From assembly GCF_001642085.1 (NCBI RefSeq), contig NZ_CP014699.1, forward strand, positions 1,736,001 through 1,800,000: a DNA stretch of 64,000 nt, written 5' to 3'. Origin of the DNA: Streptococcus pantholopis (lineage in GTDB: Bacteria > Bacillota > Bacilli > Lactobacillales > Streptococcaceae). The notes beneath the pieces are model-generated. The model saw only the letters and a program-made list of their open reading frames with translations. It made no database searches and was not told the origin of the DNA. Shown piece by piece: positions 41,398-49,557 of the stretch. The position numbers were made by a program, and so were the translations under genes. Positions within the stretch are counted from its first letter, which is position 1. Each line of letters begins with the position of its first letter.

Positions 41398-43065
41398 TCA
41401 TTCCAAATCAGTTAGTGAAGCCAGCTCCTCACCTACTATTTTTTCAATTTGGGCTTTTAAAGCATAGCGGTCTTTAGCATTAGAAATATAGCCCTGTAGG
41501 CATTTTTCCAATTTTTGGCTGAACAGTGATTCCGTTTGGCTGCCTTGATTTTTAACAAAACGCTTTAGCTTAATAATGTCATCATCATTCATAATCGGGT
41601 TCACGACAATCCAAGGAATACGGCTGTCTAAGGCATCGCTGGTTGAAATCACTAAATCAGCTTCTATAATATCGTTGACACTGTGAAACTGTTCCGAAGT
41701 CAAAACAGCATCAATTTGGCAGTTATGCAAATGCGTCCGGCACTGGCTCAGAAGGAGCTTTTGCACTCCGATTCCTTCATCACATACCAGAACCGCTTTC
41801 TTTTGGTATGAAACTGTGTCTTGCTTTTTCTGCAGTTCCCCGCCTAAATGAATAGTAAGGTAAGCTGTATCATCATCGGTCATACGAATCAGCCAGGCTT
41901 CTTCTAAAAGGGGAACACAGGACTTGGTCATAGCAAATAAATCACCATATTTCTCTTTGATATGCTTGGTCAGAGGATTAACCGACAAAACTCCGTACGT
42001 TTTCCGATAAAGCATAGCTTTACAGTGGGTCAGAAGCTGATTCAGCAGATAATCATGATGTTTAAAGCTAAGACCGTAGCGCATCTGAATCTCTTTAAGA
42101 AATGCTTCTAAAGTAGCACGCATCTCATCATAGTCACGGCTTTCCAAGTGACTGTCACGGTCTTTGCGAAAAGAGAGTAAAAGCATAGCAATCAGGCTGA
42201 TTTCAACATCATCCAGCTGCAAAGCAAAAGAAGAAGACAGACCATCAGCAATTTCGCGCGCCAGCTGATATTCTTTTCGCTGCCAAGTCATACTGAAGTC
42301 CCTTTTAACCGCTTCTTTTTCAGCTTCTGTCAGATCAATACTGCGGTAGCTCAGCAGCAGGTAAGGCAAAACCTGAACCATAAATTGGCTGTCTTGAGCA
42401 TTAAGGGTTTTCCCCAGACTTTTTTGAGCAGATGCCAGCCGCTGCTGCAGATAAACCGTCACTTCATCGGAAAAATAGCTGTTGAAACCAGTTAAATCAA
42501 TAATTTTCTCCCTGATAATATCAACAAAATTTTTATTTCCCTCAGTATAGATTGTATAAAGCAAACGGTATAAAAACTGAATTTTGGACAAAGGGTGGCA
42601 TTTTAAATAATAGCCACTGGACTTAGTAACCTGCAGCTGAATATCATATTCATCGGTCATCAGCTTACGCCGAATATCATTAAGGTCATTAAGAATCGTA
42701 TTGCGGGAAACAGCATTCAGCTGCATCAGCTGGTCAATGGTAACTCGATCCTTTGAAACAGCAATATAGGTTAAGGTCAGCTGAATGCGCTCTTCTACAC
42801 TCATAACATAGCTGTAATCATCAAGCTGTTCCAAAAGCTCTTGACAGACAGTCTTCTGTTCTTCATTTAAAACAATACCGACCCGCGGATAACTGACTAT
42901 TTTCTCCATACCTGCCGGCAAAGCTGCATTAATTTTCTCTAAATGGTAATAAATTTTACGTCTGGACTGATTGAGCTTCTTTGAAATAGCCATAACCGTT
43001 TCAGGCTCATCAAGGCTCAGTAAATACGACAAGAGGGCATAACTCTTTTTATCTAATATAATCAT
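41398..43065 (-). CDS. PRD-containing BglG-type regulator without EIIA domain
   Basis: It is 555 residues from MIILDKKSYALLSYLLSLDE. N-terminal HTH pair (ETVMAISKKLNQSRRKIYYH; LMQLNAVSRNTILNDLNDI), two PRDs (~170-385; conserved His in LLTHCKAMLYR and YLTIHLGGE), and a C-terminal GatB-like domain (KAVLVCDEGIGVQKLLLSQC). A terminal EIIA domain is lacking, unlike the regulators at 34182 and 56595. It probably controls the adjacent IIA-IIB-IIC set. The start codon lies only 8 nt from repeat array E, with TTGGGA as the only ribosome-like site, partly made by the repeat edge. Confidence 0.87.
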   Translation of the reverse strand: MIILDKKSYALLSYLLSLDEPETVMAISKKLNQSRRKIYYHLEKINAALPAGMEKIVSYPRVGIVLNEEQKTVCQELLEQLDDYSYVMSVEERIQLTLTYIAVSKDRVTIDQLMQLNAVSRNTILNDLNDIRRKLMTDEYDIQLQVTKSSGYYLKCHPLSKIQFLYRLLYTIYTEGNKNFVDIIREKIIDLTGFNSYFSDEVTVYLQQRLASAQKSLGKTLNAQDSQFMVQVLPYLLLSYRSIDLTEAEKEAVKRDFSMTWQRKEYQLAREIADGLSSSFALQLDDVEISLIAMLLLSFRKDRDSHLESRDYDEMRATLEAFLKEIQMRYGLSFKHHDYLLNQLLTHCKAMLYRKTYGVLSVNPLTKHIKEKYGDLFAMTKSCVPLLEEAWLIRMTDDDTAYLTIHLGGELQKKQDTVSYQKKAVLVCDEGIGVQKLLLSQCRTHLHNCQIDAVLTSEQFHSVNDIIEADLVISTSDALDSRIPWIVVNPIMNDDDIIKLKRFVKNQGSQTESLFSQKLEKCLQGYISNAKDRYALKAQIEKIVGEELASLTDLE

Positions 43066-43073
43066 CGATTCCC

Positions 43074-43760
43074 AACAAGATACAAAGCCCGTTAAAAGAG
43101 CAAAGCAAAAATGACGGTAAGTCCGAAATCTTTGATTTCGCAGACGCACCCCTGCCAAGACGGCTAGAAGGGTGCGGGCGTCCGCTAGGACGATAAAGCC
43201 TTCAGACGGCTACGGCTAGCTAACTTGAAATCAATTCTAAACTTAGCCATATCTTTTTTGCACAGCTCTTAGGGCGTGTTCAATTAACAAGATACAAAGG
43301 GCGTAAAAAACGCAAAAGGAAAATAGGGGACTGACTGACGAATCGCTAGATTCTAAGGCAGGACATCTTTTTCCCGCAGCGTTTAGCCCGTGTTCAATTC
43401 AACAAGATACAAAGCCCGTTAAAAGAGCAAAGCAAAAATAGGAAAATTGACGAAGAGTCCCTAAGACTCTAGGAGATTTTATCTTTTTTGCACAGCTCTT
43501 AGGGCGTGTTCAATTAACAAGATACAAAGGGCGTTCAAGCTCACAGCAAAAATGACGGTAAGTCCGAAATCTCTGATTTCGCAGACGCACCTCTGCCAAG
43601 ACGGCTAGAAAGGTGCGGGCGTCCGCTAGGACGACAAAGCCTTCAGACGGCTACGGCTAGCTAACTTGAAAGCAATTCTAAACTTAACTATATCTTTTTT
43701 GCAAAGAGCTTAGCCCGTGTTCAATTCCAACAAGATACAAAGGGCGTTTAAAACGGTAGG
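43074..43760 (-). repeat. Modular hairpin repeat array E (upstream of PRD regulator)
   Basis: Four complete units: 43074-43285, 43286-43399, 43401-43515, 43516-43726; a fifth left end at 43729. Outer blocks alternate: GCCC with GGGC in units 1 and 3, GGGC with GCCC in units 2 and 4. Inner blocks are GAGC/GCTC, ACGC/GCGT, GAGC/GCTC and AGCTC/GAGCT in turn. All four units are self-consistent, so neighbours have swapped both arms together. Confidence 0.9.
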
Positions 43761-44136
43761 ACCGCGGCCTTATGCTTATCTATTAAATAGTATAATATAA
43801 AAATGCCATTTTTTGCCAATTTCTAGCTGAATGATTGTTTTTCTTCATCTTTTACGGCAAGAAAACTTCCAAACAGCTGCAAATTTTCAGAAAGACTTTT
43901 GCTGTCTTTTCTTCTTTACAGCTCTTTAGGACCGCGAATGGTTATAGCAAGGTTTGAATGCCAAATCGCTATTAAGACAGTAAGGAGGCTGGGACAAGAG
44001 TCCTAACCTCTTTTTTATTCTTCCATATTTTCTTCGGCCGCTTTTAATTCAGCCCTTGATGGTCCTGTTCAGACTGACGGAGCTTATCCAATCAGAAGAA
44101 GAGCAGCAAGCTTTCTTTTGTTGATCGTCTTTGCTG
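43761..44136. other. Promoter region of PRD regulator and ulaF 3' region
   Basis: No gene. Minus strand TTGGCA (43814-43819) and TATTAT (43792-43797), 16 bp apart, form a likely promoter reading through array E into the regulator. A plus-strand hairpin GAGGCTGGGAC/GTCCTAACCTC with TTTTTT is at 43985-44016. AGCAGCAA/TTTGCTGCT at about 44105-44138 may end the ula operon. Confidence 0.55.
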
Positions 44137-44850
44137 CTAGTCTGCATTTTTTTGTCCATAATAAGCATTAGGACCGTGTTTGCGCAGGTAGTGTTTATCT
44201 AAGATATACTGAGGTGCAGGCTGCACTTGAGGATTGATCTGCTCTGTCAGCCGATTCATCCGTGCTACCTCTTCTAAGACAACACTGTGGTAAACAGCCT
44301 GAGCCGGATCTTTCCCCCAGACAAAAGGACCGTGATTGCGGACGACAATTCCAGGAACAGCCACCGGATCAAGACCGCGCTCTTTAAAGGTTTCAATAAT
44401 AACAGTCCCTGTCTCTTTTTCGTAGGCTGTATTAACTTCGTCAGGTGTCAGCGAACGGGCGCAGGGAATCGGGCCATAGAAATAATCAGCATGAGTTGTG
44501 CCATAAAAGGGGATATCCCGGCCGGCCTGAGCCCAGCCAACAGCTTCTGTCGAATGGGTATGAACGATACCGCCGATTTCTGCAAATGCTTTATAAAGCT
44601 GAACATGCGTCGGCAGGTCGGACGATGGATTGAGATCGCCTTCAATCACATTTCCGTCAAGGTCTGTCACAACCATGTTATCCGGCGTCAGTTTTTCATA
44701 ATCAACGCCGGAAGGCTTGATGACAATCCGGCCGCCTTCTCGGTCAACCTCCGAAACATTCCCCCAAGTAAATTTTACTAAACCGTGGGCAGGCAAAGCA
44801 ATATTCGCTTCATAAACGCGCTGCCGCATATCCTTTAATGATTTAACCAT
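44137..44850 (-). CDS. ulaF: L-ribulose-5-phosphate 4-epimerase
   Basis: Last step of ascorbate degradation, giving D-xylulose 5-phosphate. It is 237 residues of class II aldolase fold. KFTWGNVSEVDREGG and VIKPSGVDYEKLTPDNMVV contact phosphate; EGDLNPSSDLPTHVQLYKAF follows; zinc ligands are in IVHTHSTEAVGWAQAG and VVRNHGPFVWG. Homologous to AraD, but its place after ulaE fixes the role. Ends the ulaABCDEF operon. Confidence 0.94.
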   Translation of the reverse strand: MVKSLKDMRQRVYEANIALPAHGLVKFTWGNVSEVDREGGRIVIKPSGVDYEKLTPDNMVVTDLDGNVIEGDLNPSSDLPTHVQLYKAFAEIGGIVHTHSTEAVGWAQAGRDIPFYGTTHADYFYGPIPCARSLTPDEVNTAYEKETGTVIIETFKERGLDPVAVPGIVVRNHGPFVWGKDPAQAVYHSVVLEEVARMNRLTEQINPQVQPAPQYILDKHYLRKHGPNAYYGQKNAD

Positions 44851-45714
44851 TTATTTTAACCCCGCTTCTTCAATTAAAGGGTAGAGAAAATCCTGAGCTG
44901 CTTTAATCGCTTTTTCTGTCTCCTCTACTGTCTCGCAATTTTCAGACCACATCTCCAGTAAAAACGGCCCTTGATAATTGGTTTCTTTCAAAACAGCAAA
45001 CATCCCCGGCCAGTCAACGCAGCCATCGCCAAAAGCAACATCACGGAACTGCCCCTTACTTTGATGCGTAACCGCATAAGTGTCTTTTAGGTGCAGGGCG
45101 GCAATAGAGGTGTGCCCAAGGAAGAATTCACTGTAAATGTCGTTATGCCAGGCTGAAAGATTGCCCGTGTCCGGATAAACAAAGAGATAAGGAGAATCAA
45201 CTGCCTTTTCGACTGCTAAATATTTTTCAATAGAGTTAATAAAAGGATCATCCATAATCTCGATGGCCAGAATGACTTGAGCCGCCTCGGCCCAGTCACA
45301 GGCTTTCCTCAGGTTCTTAAGGAAACGGGCCCGTGTTTGTGCCGATTTTTTCTCATAATAAACATCATAACCAGCCAGCTGGATAACCCGAACCCCCAGG
45401 TCCTGAGCCAGCTCAATACATTTCCGCATGGTCTCCAAAGACTGGGCTTCAATTTCAGGACTGTTAGAACCCAAAGGATAACGGCGATGACCTGAAAAAC
45501 AGATGCTGGGTATCCGGATACCCGTCTCATAAACAGCTTTGACCAGATCAAGCCGTTCTTCTTTGCTCCAGTCCAATCTGGCTAAGCGGTCATCGCTTTC
45601 ATCAATGGACATTTCAACAAAATCAAAGCCTAATTTTTTAGCAAATTCAAGACGTTCCCTCCAAGAAAAGGTCTTGGGTGTCGCTTTCTCATAAATTCCG
45701 ATAGGACGAGCCAT
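44851..45714 (-). CDS. ulaE: L-xylulose-5-phosphate 3-epimerase
   Basis: Converts L-xylulose 5-phosphate to L-ribulose 5-phosphate. It is 287 residues, TIM barrel (AP_endonuc_2): MARPIGIYEKATPKTFSWRE, VEMSIDESDDRLARLDWS, PSICFSGHRRYPLGS, LAIEIMDDPFINSI, LFVYPDTGNLSAW and LHLKDTYAV, with the metal-binding Glu, Asp, His and Glu. ATG 45714 has GGGGGTG; longer readings overlap ulaD. It abuts ulaF at its 3' end. Confidence 0.93.
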   Translation of the reverse strand: MARPIGIYEKATPKTFSWRERLEFAKKLGFDFVEMSIDESDDRLARLDWSKEERLDLVKAVYETGIRIPSICFSGHRRYPLGSNSPEIEAQSLETMRKCIELAQDLGVRVIQLAGYDVYYEKKSAQTRARFLKNLRKACDWAEAAQVILAIEIMDDPFINSIEKYLAVEKAVDSPYLFVYPDTGNLSAWHNDIYSEFFLGHTSIAALHLKDTYAVTHQSKGQFRDVAFGDGCVDWPGMFAVLKETNYQGPFLLEMWSENCETVEETEKAIKAAQDFLYPLIEEAGLK

Positions 45715-45718
45715 GCAG

Positions 45719-46384
45719 TCACCCCCAAATCCGTTTAATTTCTTCTTTAAACGCCCGGGCTGCAGCTGCCGGATCATCGGCTTCTGTAATGCCTCGGCCG
45801 GCGATGAACGTAAAGACATCAACGCCTTCAAAAAGTTTCAGTGTGTCAACTGACAAACCGCCGGTTACTGACACACGAAAGCCCATGTCAATAAGTTTCT
45901 TTACTTTATTAAGATCCTTTTCTCCCCAAGTTTCACCGGCCAGCAGCGCATCGCGCGATTGATGGTAGATGGCCTGAGAGATTCCGGCATCCAGCCATTG
46001 CTGCGCTTGCTCATAAGTCCAGTCCCCATACAGTTCGATTTGGATTTCTCCGCGTTCGCCGCGCACTGCTTCGATAGCCTTGCGAGCCGCCTCCATAGTT
46101 GGAATAGTCGCACTGCAGATGCAGGTCATCCAGTCAGCTCCGCGCTCAGCATTATTCTTGGCTACTGTCCCCCCGGCATCTGCACATTTCGTGTCGGCAA
46201 CAAGCCATTTATCTGGAAAAAGACTGCGCAGTACTTCTACTAATTCGCTGCCGACTTGCAGCAGACAAACTGTGCCGGCTTCAATAATATCGACTTCCTG
46301 TCCTACAGATACAGCGGCCTTAATAGCCCCCTGAAGGTCGGAGTGGTCCAGAGCAACTTGTAAATGTGGAAGTGTTTTTGTCAT
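45719..46384 (-). CDS. ulaD: 3-keto-L-gulonate-6-phosphate decarboxylase
   Basis: Decarboxylates 3-keto-L-gulonate 6-phosphate to L-xylulose 5-phosphate. It is 221 residues, orotidine-decarboxylase-type barrel: LQVALDHSDLQGAIKAA, IIEAGTVCLLQVGSELV, WLVADTKCADAGGTVAKNN (D-x-K-x-x-D core), VTGGLSVDTLKLF and FIAGRGITEADDPAAAA. Followed 4 nt later by ulaE. About 158 nt separate it from ulaC; no gene or clear site in that gap. Confidence 0.95.
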   Translation of the reverse strand: MTKTLPHLQVALDHSDLQGAIKAAVSVGQEVDIIEAGTVCLLQVGSELVEVLRSLFPDKWLVADTKCADAGGTVAKNNAERGADWMTCICSATIPTMEAARKAIEAVRGERGEIQIELYGDWTYEQAQQWLDAGISQAIYHQSRDALLAGETWGEKDLNKVKKLIDMGFRVSVTGGLSVDTLKLFEGVDVFTFIAGRGITEADDPAAAARAFKEEIKRIWG

Positions 46385-46542
46385 ATCTCATCATCCTTTC
46401 ATTTGTATGCAGTATTATGCAGCAAAGACGGTATCAGTCAGCCGTCTGCTGTTTTGAAAACGGCAAATCATCTTGTCTTATTTTTTTAAACAAGAGCTAA
46501 CTGTCAGAGAAAAGGCTGCAGTCAGTCCTATCTTTATTTTCA

Positions 46543-47028
46543 TTAGGAATCTAAGTCCAAACCTTCAAGATAGGGACTGTCTTTAGATTCCTCAACCATA
46601 GCCAATACTTCTTCTGCTGTTTGGCAGGCAACTAGACGCTCAATAGAATTATTCAGTTCAAAAAGCGCAATAATCTGCGGAATCGCTACAGAAGTGTGAA
46701 TTTCTGAACTGGTTGCCGCCAAGGCTAAAAGAACTGAGACTTCCTTCCCATCTGGAAAAATAACCGGTTCGGTCAGTGTCACCAAAGAAAAAGCATCACG
46801 ATTAACCCCCGCTTCAGGACGGGCATGCGGCATTGCCATACCGGGCATCAAAATATAATAGGGGCCGTATTCATCAGTCGAATCAATGATGGCTTGATAG
46901 TATTCTTCTTTAACAGCACCGCTTTCGATCAAAGGATCGACAGACAGCCTGACAGCCTCTTTCCAATCTCCGGCTGTCAGACCCAAGCGAATGGACTGAT
47001 TTTCTTTAAAAGCTTGTGTTAAATTCAT
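46543..47028 (-). CDS. ulaC: Ascorbate PTS IIA
   Basis: Phosphocarrier of the ascorbate PTS. It is 161 residues from MNLTQAFKENQSIRLGLTAG; ATG 47028 has AAAGGAAG. EIIA type 2 fold with phosphohistidine in LMPGMAMPHARPEAGV (~residue 68). Neighbours ulaB, ulaD and the family order support the name. Confidence 0.92.
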   Translation of the reverse strand: MNLTQAFKENQSIRLGLTAGDWKEAVRLSVDPLIESGAVKEEYYQAIIDSTDEYGPYYILMPGMAMPHARPEAGVNRDAFSLVTLTEPVIFPDGKEVSVLLALAATSSEIHTSVAIPQIIALFELNNSIERLVACQTAEEVLAMVEESKDSPYLEGLDLDS

Positions 47029-47109
47029 ATGTCTTCCTTTCTTTATCTTTTTCAAATAAGATACCTCCCAGCTATTAATATCAGCAGAGATAAAATGATG
47101 GGAGATAGC

Positions 47110-47186
47110 CTGAGGGCAGGTCAGCAGTTTTTCAGCGTCATTTTGTTTAATAGTAAAGGTGCCCTCAGCAAAATGGAAAGCACCTT
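47110..47186 (-). promoter_or_regulatory. Alternative hairpins in ulaB-ulaC spacer
   Basis: Two exclusive pairings share one arm: CTGAGGGCA (47110-47118) with TGCCCTCAG (47160-47168), and AAGGTGC (47156-47162) with GCACCTT (47180-47186). No T-run follows. They may stabilise or process the message between ulaB and ulaC. Seen by eye only. Confidence 0.4.
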
Positions 47187-47197
47187 ACCACATATCA

Positions 47198-47476
47198 TTA
47201 CAAAATAGCCTGCAGTTTTGTTTTGATTTCATTATCATCCATCAGATTATCAAGGCCGACAAGATGCCCATCGGTGCGCCCTTCCAATTCCTTGATTAAA
47301 TGATTGGAGGCCACAACAATATCGTAACCCGAAGCCAGACCTTTAGCTTCACCGACTGAACAGGAAGCTGACTCGATATCAGTCACTCCCAGCTGGCGCA
47401 GAGCGTTCTCAACTTTCATTTTAATCACCATAGATGAGCCCATACCATTACCGCAGGCCGTAAGAACTTTAACCAT
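47198..47476 (-). CDS. ulaB: Ascorbate PTS IIB
   Basis: It is 92 residues. P-loop VLTACGNGMGSSMVIKMKVE has the phosphorylated Cys at about residue 8. The rest is the compact IIB fold (GYDIVVASNHLIKELEGR). Lies 117 nt after ulaA and before ulaC. Confidence 0.93.
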   Translation of the reverse strand: MVKVLTACGNGMGSSMVIKMKVENALRQLGVTDIESASCSVGEAKGLASGYDIVVASNHLIKELEGRTDGHLVGLDNLMDDNEIKTKLQAIL

Positions 47477-47593
47477 TTGTTTTTCCTCCTGTTTTTCTTT
47501 TTATCCTAAATCATTTCATTTTCAGCGCTCCTCTGCAGCTTAACTGTACTCCTAAAAACAGCTCTATACTTAGATTTGAGCATACCGCTGCAT

Positions 47594-49054
47594 TTACTCT
47601 TCGGCTGGAGCATCTCCGCGATAGTAAGCTTCTTTATCCTTAGCTTTGATAAACTGCAGCTGAGGGATAGCAAGCAAGAAGAGACAAACAAGAACAAAGC
47701 CGATAATACCAATATATTTGAAAAGATAAGCAAACGGTACCCATGGAATCGCAAAGTCAATATTGCCATGGTAGCCGCCATAAGAAGCAAGACCCAGCAG
47801 CGATACAGCCAAAGCGCCGACTGCTACTTGCAGAACCCCTGAAATAAAGGAGAGGATTACAGCAGCTTTCCAGCCGCCGCGTTTATCCGCATAAACCGCA
47901 ACCGCAGCATTATCAAAGAAGACGGGCACGAAACCAGTAATAATCAGGACCGGATTTCTAAAGACAATTAACAGTACAATCGTCACTAACTGACCAATCA
48001 GACCAGTGGCAAACCCAAACAGTGTCGCAGAAGCGGAACCAAATCCGTAAGAAGCAGCAACATCGACCGCAGGGAAGGAACCTGGCAGCAATTTAGCTGA
48101 AATCCCTTGGAAAGCGTTGGTCAGTTCTGCTACGAACATCCTTACCCCCTGCATCAAGATAAAGAGATAAACAGAGAAGGTAAAGGCTGTTGAAACCACA
48201 TACATAAAGAATGACTGGGTTTCTGGATTAAAGAGGGTGCCTGTCGTAATGATTTCCGGATCTGACATGATTTCCGGACCCAAAATATAGAGAATGACAC
48301 CGAAAAAGAGCAGCATCAAGGTCGCAGAAGCAACAACTGTATCATGGAAAATATTTAGAAAAGCAGGTAATTTTAAATCATCTAAGTTTTCTTCTTTTTT
48401 ACCTAATTTCGGTGCTACTTTATCAACAAACCAAATAGCAAATTGCTGCTGGTGCCCGATGGCAAAGCCTCCGCCGCCAGTCAGACGCTGAGTCGCTTCC
48501 ACGGTCATATTAGAGCTGACAGCCCAGTACAGTCCGCAGATAATACCGATAGCCAGAGTCCCCCAGAACTGGTTGCGCAGCACCGGTATCAAAACTAAGA
48601 TCATCATTGTAACAGTTGCCGCCTGCTGCACCATGATGTGACCGGTAATAAACAAGGTCCGAATCTTAGTGATTTTGCGCAGAGCAACCAGCAGAATATT
48701 GAGGAAAAAGCCAATCAGCAGGGCTGTTGTTGCCGTTCCTACAAAAGCCGGAAATTTCTCTTCAATCAAAGTATTAGCAGCTGTCAGCCCAAAATAAGGG
48801 TCAATCACCGCCGCACCAATGTTAAACTTTGTATTCAAAGCGGCCAAAATCGGACGGAAAGTGGTAACCAAACCAGAAGCGCCGACATTGAGAATCATAT
48901 AGCCGACGGTTGCCTTAACAAATCCTGCAAAAACATCATGCCAAGGCTTCTTAAGCAGAATATAGCCGATTAAAACCAGAAGTCCGACGAAAAAGGCCGG
49001 CTGCTGCAAAATGTTTTGTGAGAACCAGTTAAGAATATTTAGTAGTATATCCAT
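47594..49054 (-). CDS. ulaA: Ascorbate PTS IIC
   Basis: Membrane transporter for L-ascorbate. It is 486 residues with about eleven TM helices: NILQQPAFFVGLLVLIGYIL, GFVKATVGYMILNVGASGL, GGGGFAIGHQQQFAIWFVD, MQGVRMFVAELTNAFQGIS and DNAAVAVYADKRGGWKAAV. A full-length UlaA. First gene of the operon ulaA-B-C-D-E-F, behind a promoter carrying the ula operator. Confidence 0.95.
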   Translation of the reverse strand: MDILLNILNWFSQNILQQPAFFVGLLVLIGYILLKKPWHDVFAGFVKATVGYMILNVGASGLVTTFRPILAALNTKFNIGAAVIDPYFGLTAANTLIEEKFPAFVGTATTALLIGFFLNILLVALRKITKIRTLFITGHIMVQQAATVTMMILVLIPVLRNQFWGTLAIGIICGLYWAVSSNMTVEATQRLTGGGGFAIGHQQQFAIWFVDKVAPKLGKKEENLDDLKLPAFLNIFHDTVVASATLMLLFFGVILYILGPEIMSDPEIITTGTLFNPETQSFFMYVVSTAFTFSVYLFILMQGVRMFVAELTNAFQGISAKLLPGSFPAVDVAASYGFGSASATLFGFATGLIGQLVTIVLLIVFRNPVLIITGFVPVFFDNAAVAVYADKRGGWKAAVILSFISGVLQVAVGALAVSLLGLASYGGYHGNIDFAIPWVPFAYLFKYIGIIGFVLVCLFLLAIPQLQFIKAKDKEAYYRGDAPAEE

Positions 49055-49098
49055 ATGAACTACTCCTTTTCTAAATGTTCTTGTTTTCTTATATCTTT

Positions 49099-49165
49099 AT
49101 TATAGATTCTGAAAGCCTAAACAAAAAGACCAAGAAACACACAATCATGTGTACAAAAATGTGCT
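49099..49165 (-). promoter_or_regulatory. ulaA promoter with shared ula operator
   Basis: Minus -10 TATAAT (49099-49104); the -35 position reads TTTTTG. CTTGGTC begins exactly 23 nt upstream (49128-49134), then ACACA-ATCA-TGTGT (49138-49151) and the ACATTTTTG block, all matching the ulaG promoter. Confidence 0.72.
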
Positions 49166-49371
49166 GAAAGGTTTTGGTCAAACGGCTGGCAATCCTATTT
49201 TGAGACTTTGAAATCTGCTTAAATACAAGCCGGCTCAACAGCACTGCCGGCTGCCTTATTATCTCCTATCCGTCTTAGTCTTTTTTAGCTGCTGATACTG
49301 ACATAAGTTTAACGAAAAGATAATCATTGTTTAGAGGGCAAACACAGCAGCTGTCTTTGCAAATAGAGATA

Positions 49372-49426
49372 ACAAAAAAAGACAGAGCCATGGATTTCTT
49401 TCAGGGAAAAATCCATGGTCCTGTCT
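49372..49426 (-). terminator. Terminator of phosphoketolase gene
   Basis: Minus strand GACAGGACCATGGATTT pairs with AAATCCATGGCTCTGTC (one mismatch), then TTTTTTTGTT. It lies 130-185 nt past the xfp stop. An additional CGGGACTTTTGTTCAGCCCGG hairpin-like stretch is at about 49486. The remaining sequence between ulaA and xfp shows nothing further. Confidence 0.8.
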
Positions 49427-49557
49427 TTGTAGAAGTGACAAACAAAACAATAAGGCTGTTAAAGTTTTTTGAATAAGAAAAACCGGGACTTTTGTTCAGC
49501 CCGGTCTTAAGAAATTCTTTTAAAAGGGTCACAGCATTTGTTTTCAGGCAGATGGAA

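Noticed and set aside
43074..43760. CRISPR array
   Set aside because: Units are 110-260 nt, with shared cores rather than unique spacers and ends that are complementary instead of identical direct repeats; no cas genes nearby.
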